A DNA stretch of 64,000 nucleotides, taken from NCBI GenBank assembly GCA_026008535.1, contig BRKX01000014.1, positions 46,940,506 to 47,004,505 on the forward strand. The letters are read 5' to 3'. The DNA comes from Perilla frutescens. Its lineage: Eukaryota > Streptophyta > Magnoliopsida > Lamiales > Lamiaceae. This document shows positions 47,690-59,699 of this stretch, one piece after another. A program made the position numbers and the translations under genes. Position 1 is the first letter of the stretch, and every line of letters begins with the position of its first letter. The notes under the pieces are model-generated. The model made no database searches. It worked only from the letters and a program-made list of their open reading frames with translations, and had not been told where the DNA came from.

Positions 47690-48922
47690 GAGGTGAACAA
47701 ACCTCCTTTTCTTAAACATGCAACATCATAGAAACTTGCATGGGAACAGTCCCCATACCACTATACGGCTTACTTCGAGAATCAACCACCTTGTCGTCAC
47801 TCTCGGCACTAGCCATTCAGACCAACGCTCTCCATCCTCCTCGGTACCTTGACCCCTCCATACTCGTTTAGAGATTGAGCACGATGATCATCAAATATTT
47901 GAGCCTGCTGTCGAACTTGTCCGACCTCCACCACACGGTGTGAAGGGCTCAAACTACCGCCACCACATTTCGGCTTGCCCTGCACAACACCCGAGATTTC
48001 ATTATTACTAGCACAAGGATTATCCACAACAACCGAAACACCACGAGCTGCCAAAACACCCTTATTCCTATGCACATTAGGCGGAACCTTTTTCCTTGAA
48101 TTAACAACAGCCAACACTTGAGATTTCTTAACAAACGGACCAGGAGAATCTGCCGCAATGCCCGCAGCTTCAACTGCCTGAACCAAAGCCTCAAATTTCT
48201 CTATGTCATGCTAAAAGATCTCTTCAGAGCTCTCATTATTACTAGCCAAGGCAGCAAATTTATTATAATTCGGACCAGATTGCTTAGGAGCCCCATTAGC
48301 ATGATGTTTCTTTTTATTATGCACCACACTTTGCCAACCTTCCTTATCAACTTGCAGCGGTTTCATAGAAGACGAACTAGGCTTATTCAAAATTATAGAA
48401 GAAGCACGAGCCTGTGAAGTATCCAGCAACTTATCTATCCCCTTATCCCTCCAATTAACACGAGCCCCTTGGCCTTGCGAGTTACGGCCAACCTGCAAAT
48501 GAGAAATTGGCAAACCATTTCAAATAGCACGACAAGTATCCTTAGCATGACCAATATGGGAGCAAGCAGTACAATATAGGGGCAATTTATAAAAAATGAC
48601 ACGTTGCATGACTTCATGACTATCCAAATTCAAAACAATTTCAGTAGGATAATTTTTAGTAAGATCAATCTCAACACAAATTTTGGCAAAAGACACATGG
48701 GAACGGTTAACAGTAGCATGCTCAATTTGAATAGGATTACCAAACACAGAACCAATCTTATACAATGAACTATGATCAAATAAATGTAGAAGAAGGCCAG
48801 GCAAAGTAATCCAGATTGCAAAAATAGGAGTCTGAAGCGCCGGATTAAAACCAGGCGTCCATTTAAAAATGCGCATAGGACAACCATTCACATACCAAAT
48901 TGGTAAAGCATTAACACCCTTA
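47690..48922 (-). pseudogene. LINE ORF1 (DUF4283/zinc-knuckle protein), 5' part lost
   Basis: The preserved frame runs from 48922 to 47809. It shows a DUF4283-like region (RIFKWTPGFNP...IFAIWITLPGLLLHLFD), a C-terminal zinc knuckle CTACSHIGHAKDTC (near 48530), then a low-complexity linker with SSSSMKPLQVDKEGWQSVV. Two in-frame stops (TGA 48520-48522, TAG 48211-48213) are each one transition from Arg and Gln codons. The family binds LINE RNA. The N-terminus is cut off by the CACTA insertion. Confidence 0.85.
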
Positions 48923-49380
48923 CACTACAAGAATTTTGCATTTTAGCGACGGACTTACTGACGGAACATTTTCGGGTCTTCCTTAGCGATGAAATATCTG
49001 TCGCTACAGTTTCAAGGGGAAAAAAATGGCGGGATTGATTCCCGCCTTCATTTAACGACGGACTGACGACGTAGTAGCCGTCGTTAGATCTAACGATGGA
49101 CATTTTTCGTTGTTAAAATTTTCTGATTTAATTTAATAAATATATTATTACTTAATAACAGATAGTGTCCGTCATTAATATTTTGTGATTTATTTTTAAA
49201 AATATAATATTATTTAACGACGGATAGTGTCTGTCGTTAACATTTTTCGATTTATTTTTAAAAATATAATATTATTTAACGACGGACCGAGTCCGTCGTT
49301 AACATTTTCCAGTTTTACATAATTAAAATAATTAGAAATAACGACGAACAGAGACGTCGCTAGTCCGTTGTTAAATCGCG
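48923..49380 (+). repeat. CACTA terminal and subterminal repeat region
   Basis: It begins CACTACAAGAATTTTGC. At least eight copies of TTAACGACGGA or its complement appear in direct and inverted order, some paired as near-palindromes (ACGACGGACCGAGTCCGTCG at about 49280). By analogy with other CACTA elements these are transposase-binding sites (inference). Confidence 0.85.
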
Positions 49381-49535
49381 ATTATACAATTTCTTTCTTC
49401 TCCTCTTTCTCATTTCACAACCGCTCCGACCCCTAAATTTTCAGAAATCGCCTCCGCCGTCCCCGTCGCCGTGCCACCACCATCCACCGCTCGTCCCAAT
49501 CACCGCTCTCCCTCTTCCTCTCCATCCATTTTTTT

Positions 49536-49576
<41 letters not shown>

Positions 49577-51240
49577 CTTGCCCTAATCTACCGCGACGCC
49601 CTCTCCGCCACTGCAACCCATGTCGAGCGTGACGCCATCGCCACAACAGACGAGCTCTGCCACCGTCGGGAAAAGGTAAATCTCTATCTCTCTCTCTCTC
49701 CGTCTCTCTCTCTCTCTCTGTTTCACTCTCTTCGTCTCTCTCTGCTCTCTCTCTCTCTTTCTGGAACCCTCTCTCTCGCCGCAACCCTCTCTCTGTTCTC
49801 TCTATCTCTCTGTTGTCTCTTTGCATTTTTTTTAAATTTATTTTGTGATATTATTGCTATTGTATTGGTGATGATTTGTTGATGATGATAATGGTCGATT
49901 TGCTAAACATAAACCCTCTTTTGCTTCTTCTTCTTCTTCTTCGTTGTTGTCTGTTGCTGTTGTTGTTACTCGTGCTTCTTCTTCTTCTTCTTCGTTGTTG
50001 TCTATTGCGGTTGTTGCTGCTGCTAATTATCGTTATCATCATCATCATCATCATCATCATTTATTATTATGAGCAATTTAGGGTGTTGTAGTTGATCTAT
50101 GTTGCTGTTGTGAATTTTGATGAATTTTCTTGATGATTTTGATGAATTTTGCTGATTTGATTTTGATGAATTTTGATGATTTGTATTAGTCAAAATTTGT
50201 CAATCTTAATTTCTTGATGTTTCTTGCTAAAAAAAGATTAGTTAATTACATAGGCTCGAGACTTGATGGATCTATTTACCAAATTCCCAAATTTGGTAAA
50301 TAAAATCAATTTATTACCAAAAAAAAATAGTAGGTGATCCCATATATATGTAATTTACAACAAAAAAAAACTCTAGTAATCATCAAAAAGAGGCAAAATA
50401 ATTATTAATTATATATATAAGTCTCGGATAGATATATATCAATTTGTAGACTTAAATTTGTAAATACGATGTGGTGGATTTCTCACATCAAAATATTTTA
50501 TATAAACGACAACTAACAAGTTCTTTAATTTACAGTTTTGCTCGTTCATGATTTTTACACATTGTGTGACATTGCTGCTGATACGAGGTTAGTCAGTAGG
50601 TTTACAATAAATTATGTAGCATTTATTTGGCTTATGATTATGAATATGCTAGGTATGGCAAGTATGTAAAATTTATGCAATAACCATGCCAATTATGTTA
50701 AATTTATTTGGGTAATTTAGGCTAATTAAGTATGTTATTTATGCAATTATCATGATAAGTATGTCATTTTTGTTAAATTTATTTGAGCAATTTATACTAA
50801 GTATGCTATTTATGCAATTATGATGCTATTTTTGAATGAGATCCCTCTTTATTGAATTGTTGGTGTTTATTGGTATTGCTGTTCTGAATCGATTAGAAGA
50901 ACATAGATCAATTAGCGTAGAGTCGAGAACTTGGGACTAGAAAATTCACATAGGTGCTGCCAAAATTTTGAAAAAAATTAGCGCAATTTTATTTTTGTAT
51001 TTAATTGATGGATTGTAACATTGTTGGTGTTTGTTGGTATTGTTGGTATGAATCGAGTAGAAGAACATAGATCAATTAGCGTAGAGTCGAGAACTTGAGA
51101 CTAGAAAATTCACATAGGTGCTGCAGAAATTTTAAAAAAAATTAGCGCTATTTTAATTTTTATTTACTATTTTTATATTTAATTGAACGATAATTAGTGC
51201 GTTTTTTACTATCAAATATTTTAGAAATTGGCCTTCTACA
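49381..51240 (+). other. CACTA leader/intron region with microsatellites and tandem duplications
   Basis: It holds (CT)n tracts (49540-49572 and 49680-49800) and CTT/CAT trinucleotide tracts (49922-50061). A tandem duplication of about 164 bp follows (units from about 50857 and 51021), and before it an imperfect repeat around ATTTATGCAATTATCATG (50660-50830). Open frames here are low complexity. It is presumably the 5' UTR or an intron of the transposase. Confidence 0.6.
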
Positions 51241-53089
51241 ATGAGCCTAGATCGTGAATGGATGTACCGATGATATCTTAATAACGGTCATTTAAATCCG
51301 GACTTCATTAATGGACTTGAGGGTTTCATCGAGTTTTCCTACAAAATCCGAACTTCATTAATGGACTTGAGGGTTTCATCGAGTTTTCCTGCAATCAACC
51401 GTCATTTATGAGTGTAGATAAGATTAAGTGTCTATGTCGTAAGTGTAAGAATGATACGACCTGGACTCTAGGAACGAACACACGTCGACACCCGTAAGTT
51501 TTGTGTCTTTGATGACTCAAACAATCAAAGTAAAAATATGTGGAAGATAACGGAATAAACTAGACGACTAGAACTAAATAAAAATACCTAGACTATGACA
51601 CACAAAATAACACAATATCCAACAAAAAGAGGGTTGTTGGATGGCAATTCGAAGGGTGAGGGTGACGGGTTTTGTGTGTGTTGATTAGGTGAAGAATGGT
51701 TTAGGGTAGATAGGATATGTTAGGGTTGTAATGGACTTACGGATTGAACAAGATGAAGCACGAACGGGACACGATCTTGTGGTTAATGGTGTGATGGATG
51801 ACGGTGGCTGGTGGAGGCGTCGTGTATGATGGCGGTGGCGGTGTTGAAGGTGTTGTGAATTACAACCCGAAAGTTGCCTTGAATCTCGAACGTACACAAG
51901 GCCAAATTCTTTAAGTTGTTCTTCGATAGCGAGTTTTCGGCAACCCCTCGAACGTGGATGGCGAATTCCCTTTGTAAAACTTAGAGGTACTAAATCTAAG
52001 AGTATGAATTTAATTATCTAAACTCACAAAAGATTTAAAGGGGAGAGACGATATTGAAAGCAAAGGCTTAATAATCAAATATAGTCTAAAGTAACAATGA
52101 AGCATGGATCACCTATTTATAGGACATAGGTGACCGAAAATTATAAGCTAAAGGGGCCGAAAATCTAGAGTCCAAATCAATCTAGGATTGGATTTGGAAG
52201 TTTCCTAAACTAGAATTCTATTTAAGGTAGAACTTGTAGATCTTACCTTATCTAAAATCCTAGTCAACCTATGACTTTGAATAACCGAAAATTGACCCTA
52301 ATTAATTAAATAAAAACTGATCTATACTATAGTATATTTAAATAAAATAAATACTATAGTCCAAAATAAAATAACTACTAGATAAAATCCAAAAGGACCG
52401 AAAATTGGTCTTCTTCAAGTCACGGCCGAAACTCTTCACTTCATGCACATGCACACGTCCATATGCACACATGCACATCTTCATATTGTGTTCTCCATAT
52501 CTTGATCTCCATCTTCCAATGTCAACAAGTTCATCATCTTCAAGCTTCTTTGTACGCCGTCTTCTTCTTCGAGCTTCTTGCGAATTGTAGCTTGCAAATA
52601 TTCTTGCAACTTCCTAGCTCGTAGTCTTGTGACAGGTCCTTTGAATTGAAGCTCTTCATTAACGTCCTCATTGCTATGGATGTCCTCATCAAAGAACGTG
52701 CCATTTCAAATGCCGGCTACTGTTCGACTAGACGTGGCAAGGAATGACTTTATTTTCAATTATCGTGTATGGACGTATCAAGGTGAAAAATAGATGTGTC
52801 CGGCTACGAGCAGAATTTGGGTGGATAGGATGGACTGAATACGTATCAGAACATGGTAATGGATGCTGCTGGTCCACAAATCAACATGAATGTCGATGAT
52901 CATACCGAGGAGGCCCCAAATCCTGAAGCGCAACGATTTTATGACATGTTCAGGGCCACAGACAAAGAATTTTGGTCAGGTTGTCAGAACCATTCTCAAT
53001 TGTCACTCGTTGCTCGCCTGCTAAACTTAAAATCTGAGAATAATATGTCAGAGATGTATTTTGATCAGATAACCCAACTAATGAAATAG
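51241..53089 (+). pseudogene. CACTA TNP2-type transposase N-terminus, split by a solo LTR
   Basis: From the ATG at 51241 it reads MSLDREWMYR*YLNNGHLNPDF, then KIKCLCRKCKN up to 51451, which is the transposase-associated domain. A solo LTR (51452-52691) interrupts it, and the frame resumes exactly across the AAGAA duplication as N-VPFQMPATVRLDVARNDF, then FNYRVWTYQGE. A second block at 52853-53089 (EAQRFYDMFRATDKEFWSGC..., LSLVARLLNLKSENNMSE) is the usual next segment of TNP2. Lesions: TGA 51271-51273, a 50 bp tandem duplication near 51294-51391 that shifts frame, TAG 52791-52793, and loss of the whole catalytic part after 53089. Confidence 0.85.
51452..52691 (-). mobile_element. Solo Ty3/gypsy LTR of the element B family
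   Basis: 1240 bp, with plus-strand ends TGATACGACC and GTCCTCATCA, flanked by the exact 5 bp duplication AAGAA (51447-51451 and 52692-52696). It aligns along its length with element B's LTR at 60520-61688. The minus-strand TATA box CTATAAATAGG lies at about 52113-52125. It sits in an exon of the CACTA transposase. Confidence 0.93.
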
Positions 53090-53230
53090 ATGATAGTGTG
53101 TCAGATTTTCTAAATTAATGTTTATTTCTTATTTGATAGATATTTTATTATACAACTACTTAGTATCGTTGGCATTTGTTATCTTTGGCATTTGTTATCT
53201 TTCTAAATTAATATTTATATGATTTTTTAG

Positions 53231-54120
53231 ATGCAGCGAGGCGGTACTTCAGGTGGGGGAGCTGAACGGTTTAGAGGATCGTCATCGTCATCTGTGGGCC
53301 TCAATGGTCCAGTTGGCGATATGTCACTGGAGGGATGAGTATATTCAATTACATAGTTGGATATCTTTTTATAGATTTTTATCTTATTATTCTAATATTC
53401 TAATATCTTTATTATTTTGTGCATTTGGAAGGCAATTGATGTCAGCTCATCAGGTCGCATCTGCCATCACACTCAGTTTTAAGAAGTTTTTTCATCCGAC
53501 AGGCTACACTTGGAAGATGGTGCCCCATGAGAGGAGGCAACAATATATGGAGGAGTTTCGGGTATTTTATTATTATATATTCTATATTGATATTTTTTTT
53601 AAGTTTAAAATTTTCATATGTTTTCAATATATTGCAGAAGGAGTGGTTTTGGGAGCCCGCTCAAGATGCTGCTGTCTGGGCAGTATGGTCCGCCAAGGCT
53701 GCTGATAGATACAAGGACATGGGCTATGGCTTCAAGAGGAATAGGACCAAGGGCTGCCCTCCATTCGTGCCTCCTGAGATGTGGGAAGGCTTCAAGACGT
53801 ATTGTGATAGTGATGCCTTCAAGAAGAAGTCTGAGGTGTCATCAAAGAATCATCTCAGTGAGCCTGATGTTCCTGGCACTAGGATTGTGAAGCATCGAGG
53901 AGGCTCTCGGAGTGCAGTTGCACATGCTGTAGCTTTTGTATGCAAATTGAATAATTTATTTATTTATTTTTAATATGTGTGTGCTAACACGTCTATGTAA
54001 TAGGCTAAGAAGAAGGGTGTCGAGCCCAATGACGTGGTATGAGAGACATTCAAGAGACTGCACGAGACTGCTGATGGATCCTATTCAGATGGAAAGTCAC
54101 GTCGTATCGCTATAAGTTAA
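53231..54120 (+). pseudogene. CACTA second gene (Transposase_24 / En-Spm-like), partial
   Basis: Spliced-looking blocks: about 53432-53561 (LMSAHQVASAITLSFKKFF ... RRQQYMEEFR), 53638-53937 (KEWFWEPAQDAAVWAVWSA..., FKRNRTKGCPPFVPPEMWEG, FKKKSEVSSKNHLSE, HRGGSRSAVAHA) and 54004-54119 (AKKKGVEPNDVV*ETFKRLH). The order matches the plant Ptta/En/Spm family (PF03004). The intron ends TTGCAG|AAG at 53638 and GTAATAG|GCT at 54004 are good acceptors. An in-frame TGA at 54040-54042 (Arg expected) and the loss of the 3' end make it a pseudogene. A short start-like frame, MQRGGTSGGG, begins at 53231. Confidence 0.75.
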
Positions 54121-54202
54121 TTTATAAATATTTATAAATTTATAAACAACATACAAAATATATATTTAATCATTCTTATTTGATTTTGTGAATTGGCTGA
54201 AT

Positions 54203-54858
54203 CTAAGAGTATGAATTTAATTATCTAAACTCACAAAAGATTAAAAGGGGAGAGACGATATTGAAAGCAAAGGCTTAATAGTCAAATATAGTCTAAAGTA
54301 ACAATGTCACATGATACCTCTATTTATAATAGAGGGAGGGTCGAAAATACTAAGCTTAAGGCCAAAAATATGGAGTCCAAATTGATCTAGAATTGGACTT
54401 GGAAGTTTCCTAAACTAGAATTCTATTTAAGGTAGAACTTGTAGATCTTACCTTATCTAAAATCCTAGTCAAACTATGACTTATAATAACCAAAAATTAG
54501 AACCAAATTAATTAAAGAAATCTGATCCATACTATAGTCTAATTAAATAAAAATCACCCCTTAATTAAAATAACTAAGGGCCGATTCTTCACTCCTTCTT
54601 CTTGGCCGTGACTTGCAACACTTGCACACATGCACACGTTCACATCTTCATGTTGTATTCTCCATGTCTCGATCTCCATCTTCCAACATCAACAAGGTCA
54701 TCATCTTCAAGCTTCCTTGCACGCCGTCTTCTTCTTCGAGCTTCTTGCGATTTGTAGCTTGTAAATAATCTTGCAACTTCTTAGCTCGTAGTCTTGTGAT
54801 GGGTCCTTTGAATTGAAGCTCTTCATTGAGTTCCTCATTGCTATAGATGTCCTCATCA
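54203..54858 (-). repeat. 3' LTR of element B, truncated
   Basis: It starts TGATGAGGACATC at 54858 in the element's direction and stops near 54203, where the full LTR continues for about 500 more bases. It encodes the last residues of pol, with the stop at 54648. Confidence 0.9.
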
Positions 54859-57800
54859 TTCCCCCCCTGTGGAAAAGAATTCGTCCTCGAATTTGGATCC
54901 TCATCATGGTCGAATTCATCTGCAAGAAAAGGAGACAAATCAGCAACATTAAACGTAGAAGAACACTTATACTCACCAGGTAGATCAATGCGGTGTGCAT
55001 TATCATTAACACGGCTTAGAACAGTGAAGGGACCATCTCGACGGGGCGACAACTTGGACTTCCTCAGGTTGGGAAATCGGCCAGGACTCAAGTGAACCCA
55101 AACTCGATCTCCGGGCTGGAATATCACACGCTTGCGCCTCGTGTTGTGTGCGGCGGCTATCCTTGAGCCTTGGTGCTCAATCTGGGCACGTACCTTCTCA
55201 TGCATCTCTTGAATAAAATCAGCTCTCTTCATACCTTTAACACTCGTTAGATGCTCAACGGGTAAAGGTAACAAATCAGTAGGAGTTAATGGATTAAATC
55301 CATAAACTAATTCAAAAGGAGACATGTTAGTAGAAGAATGCACAACACGATTATAAGCAAATTCAGCATATGGTAGACATTCTTCCCATGACTTCAAGTT
55401 ATTCTTAATTAGAGACCTAAGTAAAGCTCCTAAAGTGCGATTCAACACCTCAGTTTGACCATCGGTTTGCGGATGACATGCAGTAGAAAACAATAACTTA
55501 GTACCTAATTTTCCCCACAAAACACGCCAAAAATGTCCTAAAAACTTAGAATCCCTATCACTAACAATAGTATGAGGAATTCCATGCAATCTAACAACAT
55601 GCACAAAGAACAAGTTGGCAACATGTATAGCATCATCAGTTTTCCTACATGCAATGAAATGAGCCATTTTGGAAAACCTATCAACTACAACAAACATAAA
55701 ATCCTTACCCGACCTAGATCTAGGCAATCCTAAGATGAAATCCATAGAAATATCGATCCAAGGAGCTAAAGGAACGGGTAGGGGCGTGTACAATCCGAAT
55801 GGGTGTGAAGTGGATTTGGCTTGACGACAAGTAATGCAACGACTACACACATTCTCTACATCCTTACGCATATGCGGCTAAAAGAAGTGTTCATGCAGCA
55901 AGTTCAATATCTTATGCACACCAAAGTGACCCATTAAACCCCCCGCATGCGATTCTAACACTAATAGCTCACGCATAGAACAAGTAGGGATGCATAACTT
56001 CGACTCTTTGAACAGAAAACCATCATGCACATAATAACCTTCATAAGACCTAGATTTCGAACTACATGAAGCATATATGGGGCTGAAGTAGGCGTCCTCA
56101 ACATACAATGCTTTAATGGACTCGAAACCAAGCATCTTAGCATGCATTAAGTTCAAAAGAGCGTACCTTCTCGATAGGGCATCGGCGACGACATTATCCT
56201 CGCCTTTCTTGTATTTGATAACATACGGGAAAGACTCAATGAACTCGACCCATCTCGCATGTCTCTTGTTCAGATTGTTTTGCCCTTTCAAGTGCTTCAA
56301 GCTTTCGTGATCCGTGTGGATGACGAACTCTTTGGGCCACAAGTAATGCTGCCATGTATCCAATGCACGCTTCAAAGCGTATAGCTCTTTATCGTACGTC
56401 GAATAACGCAAACTGGCGCCATTGAGTTTCTCACTGAAGTAAGCTACGGGACGTTTTTCCTACATCAAAACAGCACCAATACCTATCTCGGAGGCATCAC
56501 ACTCGATCTCAAAAGTCTTAGAAAAATCAGGTAAACAAAGAATAGGAGCTGAACATAACAATGACTTCAAAGTAGTAAAAGCATGCTCTTGTTGTTTACC
56601 CCACTTAAATTTCCGGTCCTTCTTACTTAGCTCAGTAAGAGGGGTGACTATACTGGAGAAATCCTGTACAAAACGATGGTAAAACCCAGTCAATCCATGA
56701 AAGGATCGAACCTCAGAGGCGTTTTTCGGGGTTGGCCATTCCTCAATCGCCTTGATTTTGGAACGGTCTACCTCAATACCTCGTGAACTAACGACAAAGC
56801 CTAGAAACATGACTTCATCCATGCAAAATGAACACTTAGACAAGTTTCCATACAACTTAGCATCACGCAATAAGCAAAATACACGCCTAAGGTGTTCTAG
56901 GTGCGCCTGTGCACTGTGACTGTAAATCAAAATATCATCAAAGTATACAACCATGAATTTACCAATCACATCACGCAAAACATGATTCATTAACCTCATA
57001 AACGTGCTTGGTGCATTAGTGAGACCAAAAGGCATAACTAACCACTCATATAAACCATGCTTTGTTTTAAACGCAGTTTTCCATGCATCCCCTTCATGCA
57101 TTCTAACTTGAAAATAACCAGATCTCAAATCTATCTTAGAAAACAAATTAGAACCACTTAATTCATCTAGCATATCATCAAGTCTAGGGATAGGAAATCT
57201 GTACTTAATTGTTATCTTGTTGATGGCGCGGCAATCCATGCACATCCTCCATTCGTTGTTCTTCTTTGGCACTAGGATGACTGGAACTGCACAAGGGCTC
57301 ATCGACTCTTGGATTTGCTTCTTCTCTAGCAACTCCTTCACTTGACGGTCGATCTCCTTCATCTCCTCGGGCGAGGTGCGGTACGTCGGTCGGTTGGGAA
57401 GGACGGCGCCGGGTACGAAGTTGATCTGGTGCTCGATCCCACGAACTGGAGGTAATCTACTTAGAATCTCTTCCGGGAACACGTCCGCGAACTCCTCCAT
57501 AAGTGGCTGCACATCACAAGGCAAAGAAACTCCATTAGTAGCACTGTCCTTATAAGATAAAAGAACGAAAGGTAAACCTGCTTTTAGTGCTTTCTCTACG
57601 CCATTAACTGAGATGAACAGGGATCGATTCTTCTCTTTATTTGGGGCTGATCCGGATGCCTTTCCATGAGCTAAGGACTCGTTGGGAGGCGTCTTAGTGG
57701 CTGCATTGGTCGAACTTGGTATAGAACTCGGCTGAGAGGTGGCGGCCGAATTGGTTCGGGCTGCGGCTGCGGCTTGTTTTGCCCGTTCTTGTTTGAATCT

Positions 57801-59648
57801 CTCTTACATCCTTTCTTGATCCTCTGCAACGGCTTTAGGAGTGAGTGGCTTTAATACTGTGGTGCGGCCATCCCTAGTAATCGAATAGGTGTTGGCTAGA
57901 CCATCGTGAACCGCTTTTCTGTCAAACTGCCACGGTCTTCTTAAAAGTATATGGGCTGCTTCCATAGGAATAACATCACAAAGAACAGTGTCAGAATAAC
58001 GACCTTTAGTAAAAGAAACATGTACCTGACCTGTCACTCGAATGGAACCTCTATCGGTAAGCCACTGCAACTTGTATGGTTTTGGATGCTTTGTTGTGGT
58101 GAGGGCGAGTTTATCAACGGCATATTGGTCGATCACATTGATTACACTCCCACTGTCAATGATCATCGCACAAGTCTGATCTTTGATGGCAACTCGAGTG
58201 TAGAAGATGTTCTCTCGTTGCGATTGTTCTTCTTCTTCACGACTGATGTTCAGACTGCGAATAGAAACTAAGCTGACATGAGGTAGCTCGACTTCTTCAT
58301 CATCTGGCTCAACTTCAGGGGCTTCAACGGCTTCAGGGGCGGCGGCCTGAGGCTCCTCTTCGTCTTCACTGGCTGATTCATGTCCATTCTGTTCATTGAG
58401 GAACAGAACACGCCGGTTTGGACACTGGTTCTGAAAATGACCCCAACCTTGGCATTTATGACACTGGGTGTCACGGGCTCGACTAGGGGCTGAATTCGGC
58501 ACTGGATTGGGCTAATTGGGCCATTGGAATGGTGGCCTGGGTGTAGACTCGGGTCTACGGCTTGCTTGCGGTGTAGAACGGTCGAAACGGCGTTCTGGAG
58601 GACCGGATTGACCTCGGGGTCGTGTGGATTCAACAGATGGAGTAGAAGGTGATGTGGAAGGTGTACCTTTACTCCAAGGTTGTCGAGTAGGGGCTGAAGT
58701 CTGACTGGATCGACGGTGGCCTTCTCGCAACTGCTTTTCCACAATCGATGCGTATTGCACCATCCTCTCTATGCTGGTGAACTTCTTGAGTTCTACTTCA
58801 CAGGCAATGTCAGGATTCATGCCTTCAATGTACCGAATGATGGTAGCATTTAAGGTCTCTTCCTTTCCGACTCAATTCAGGGCGGTTTCGAGCTCTTTGT
58901 GGTACTCTTCAATCGAACGGGTGCCTTGCCTGATCCGGTTGAGCTTCTTCTCAAGCTCTCTTTCATAGTGGACTGGAATGAAGCGTCCACGCAAGAATCC
59001 TTTCATCTCCTCCTAATTGTCGATGGGCGGATTTCTGTTTCTTCGTCTTCTTTCTTACTGCATCTCCCACCAAGTGGCTGCGTAGCCTTTGAACTCCAAA
59101 CATGCTAATTGCACCTTTTTAGCTTCTGAAAAATCATAGCATGCGAAAATCTTCTCTACCTTATGTTCCCAATCAAGATAGATATCGGGATCGTGAAGGT
59201 CTTCAAACTCCGGGATGCTCGTCTTGATGTTGTTGAGCATTCGGTCTTCTCCATAATCATCATTGTGGTTCCCACGCCGTTGGCGGCGCCCACGATCTGG
59301 AGTGTCATCTCTGGCATCTGTATTCTCATCAAAGTACTCCTCTGCTGGCTCGTTGTGACGCTCAAGGCGCTGATTTCCTCGAATGGGTGGAGGAAAAACG
59401 GGCGTCGTTTTAGTGCGTTCAAGGGCGTGCACTAAATCATCTATCTTATCAGATAGAGCTTGGTGTTGTCTTTGAACGTGTTTGGACAGCGCTTCAAAGT
59501 GATACTTGGGATCCCACGGTGCGGGTAGATCCGAGGAAGATTCCATGGGTGCTTTGGATGGGTCTTTGGACGGGTCCAAAGGAGGTAGGGTCGACTGGGG
59601 GTCGACTGGAGGTGTAGAGGATGATTCGGTGCGGGTTTCTTTCTTCAT
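54648..59648 (-). pseudogene. Gag-pol polyprotein of gypsy element B, seven in-frame stops
   Basis: It starts at ATG 59648 (MKKETRTES; an upstream in-frame ATG at 59684 exists). Gag has FACYDFSEAKKVQLACLEFK (near 59130) and the zinc knuckle CHKCQGWGHFQNQC (near 58440-58480). The protease site is MIIDSGSVINV (near 58150). RT has YFDDILIY near 56940, RNase [15 protein letters not shown], integrase CSRCITCRQAK and DISMDFILGLPR, then the tail [12 protein letters not shown] in the LTR. The frame is continuous apart from stops at 59055-59057, 59013-59015, 58872-58874, 58512-58514, 57804-57806, 56460-56462 and 55878-55880. Each can be read as one transition from Gln, Trp or Arg. No frameshift was needed. 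Confidence 0.93.
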
Positions 59649-59699
59649 GATACCTACAAAATGAACAAACGTAAAAGAAAACAAGGTAGAACCTCACAA

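Larger units (their letters stand above)
43245..48922 (-). mobile_element. L1-type LINE with RNase H, interrupted at its 5' side by a CACTA element
   Basis: On the minus strand, ORF1 (nucleic-acid-binding) is followed by ORF2 (endonuclease, reverse transcriptase, RNase H). A 3' UTR then ends ...GGGGTGTTTTAATAAAAAAAAAA at 43245. ORF1 stops abruptly at 48922, where the CACTA terminus CACTACAAG begins, so the LINE's 5' end was separated by that insertion and is not in the window. Multiple stops and frameshifts show it is old. Confidence 0.9.
48923..54202 (+). mobile_element. CACTA (En/Spm-type) transposon, internally deleted and 3'-truncated
   Basis: The left terminus CACTACAAGAA at 48923 is followed by about 450 bases of subterminal (T)TAACGACGGA/TCCGTCGTTAA repeats (48946-49380). 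A leader rich in CT repeats comes next, then remnants of a TNP2-type transposase and of a second Transposase_24-type gene, both on the plus strand. The right terminus is not present: the sequence changes to a gypsy LTR near 54202. It inserted into LINE ORF1, and a solo LTR later inserted into its transposase exon. Confidence 0.88.

Noticed and set aside
49857..50091. Met/Arg- and Leu-rich open frames on both strands
   Set aside because: Produced by CTT and CAT trinucleotide repeats in the CACTA leader.
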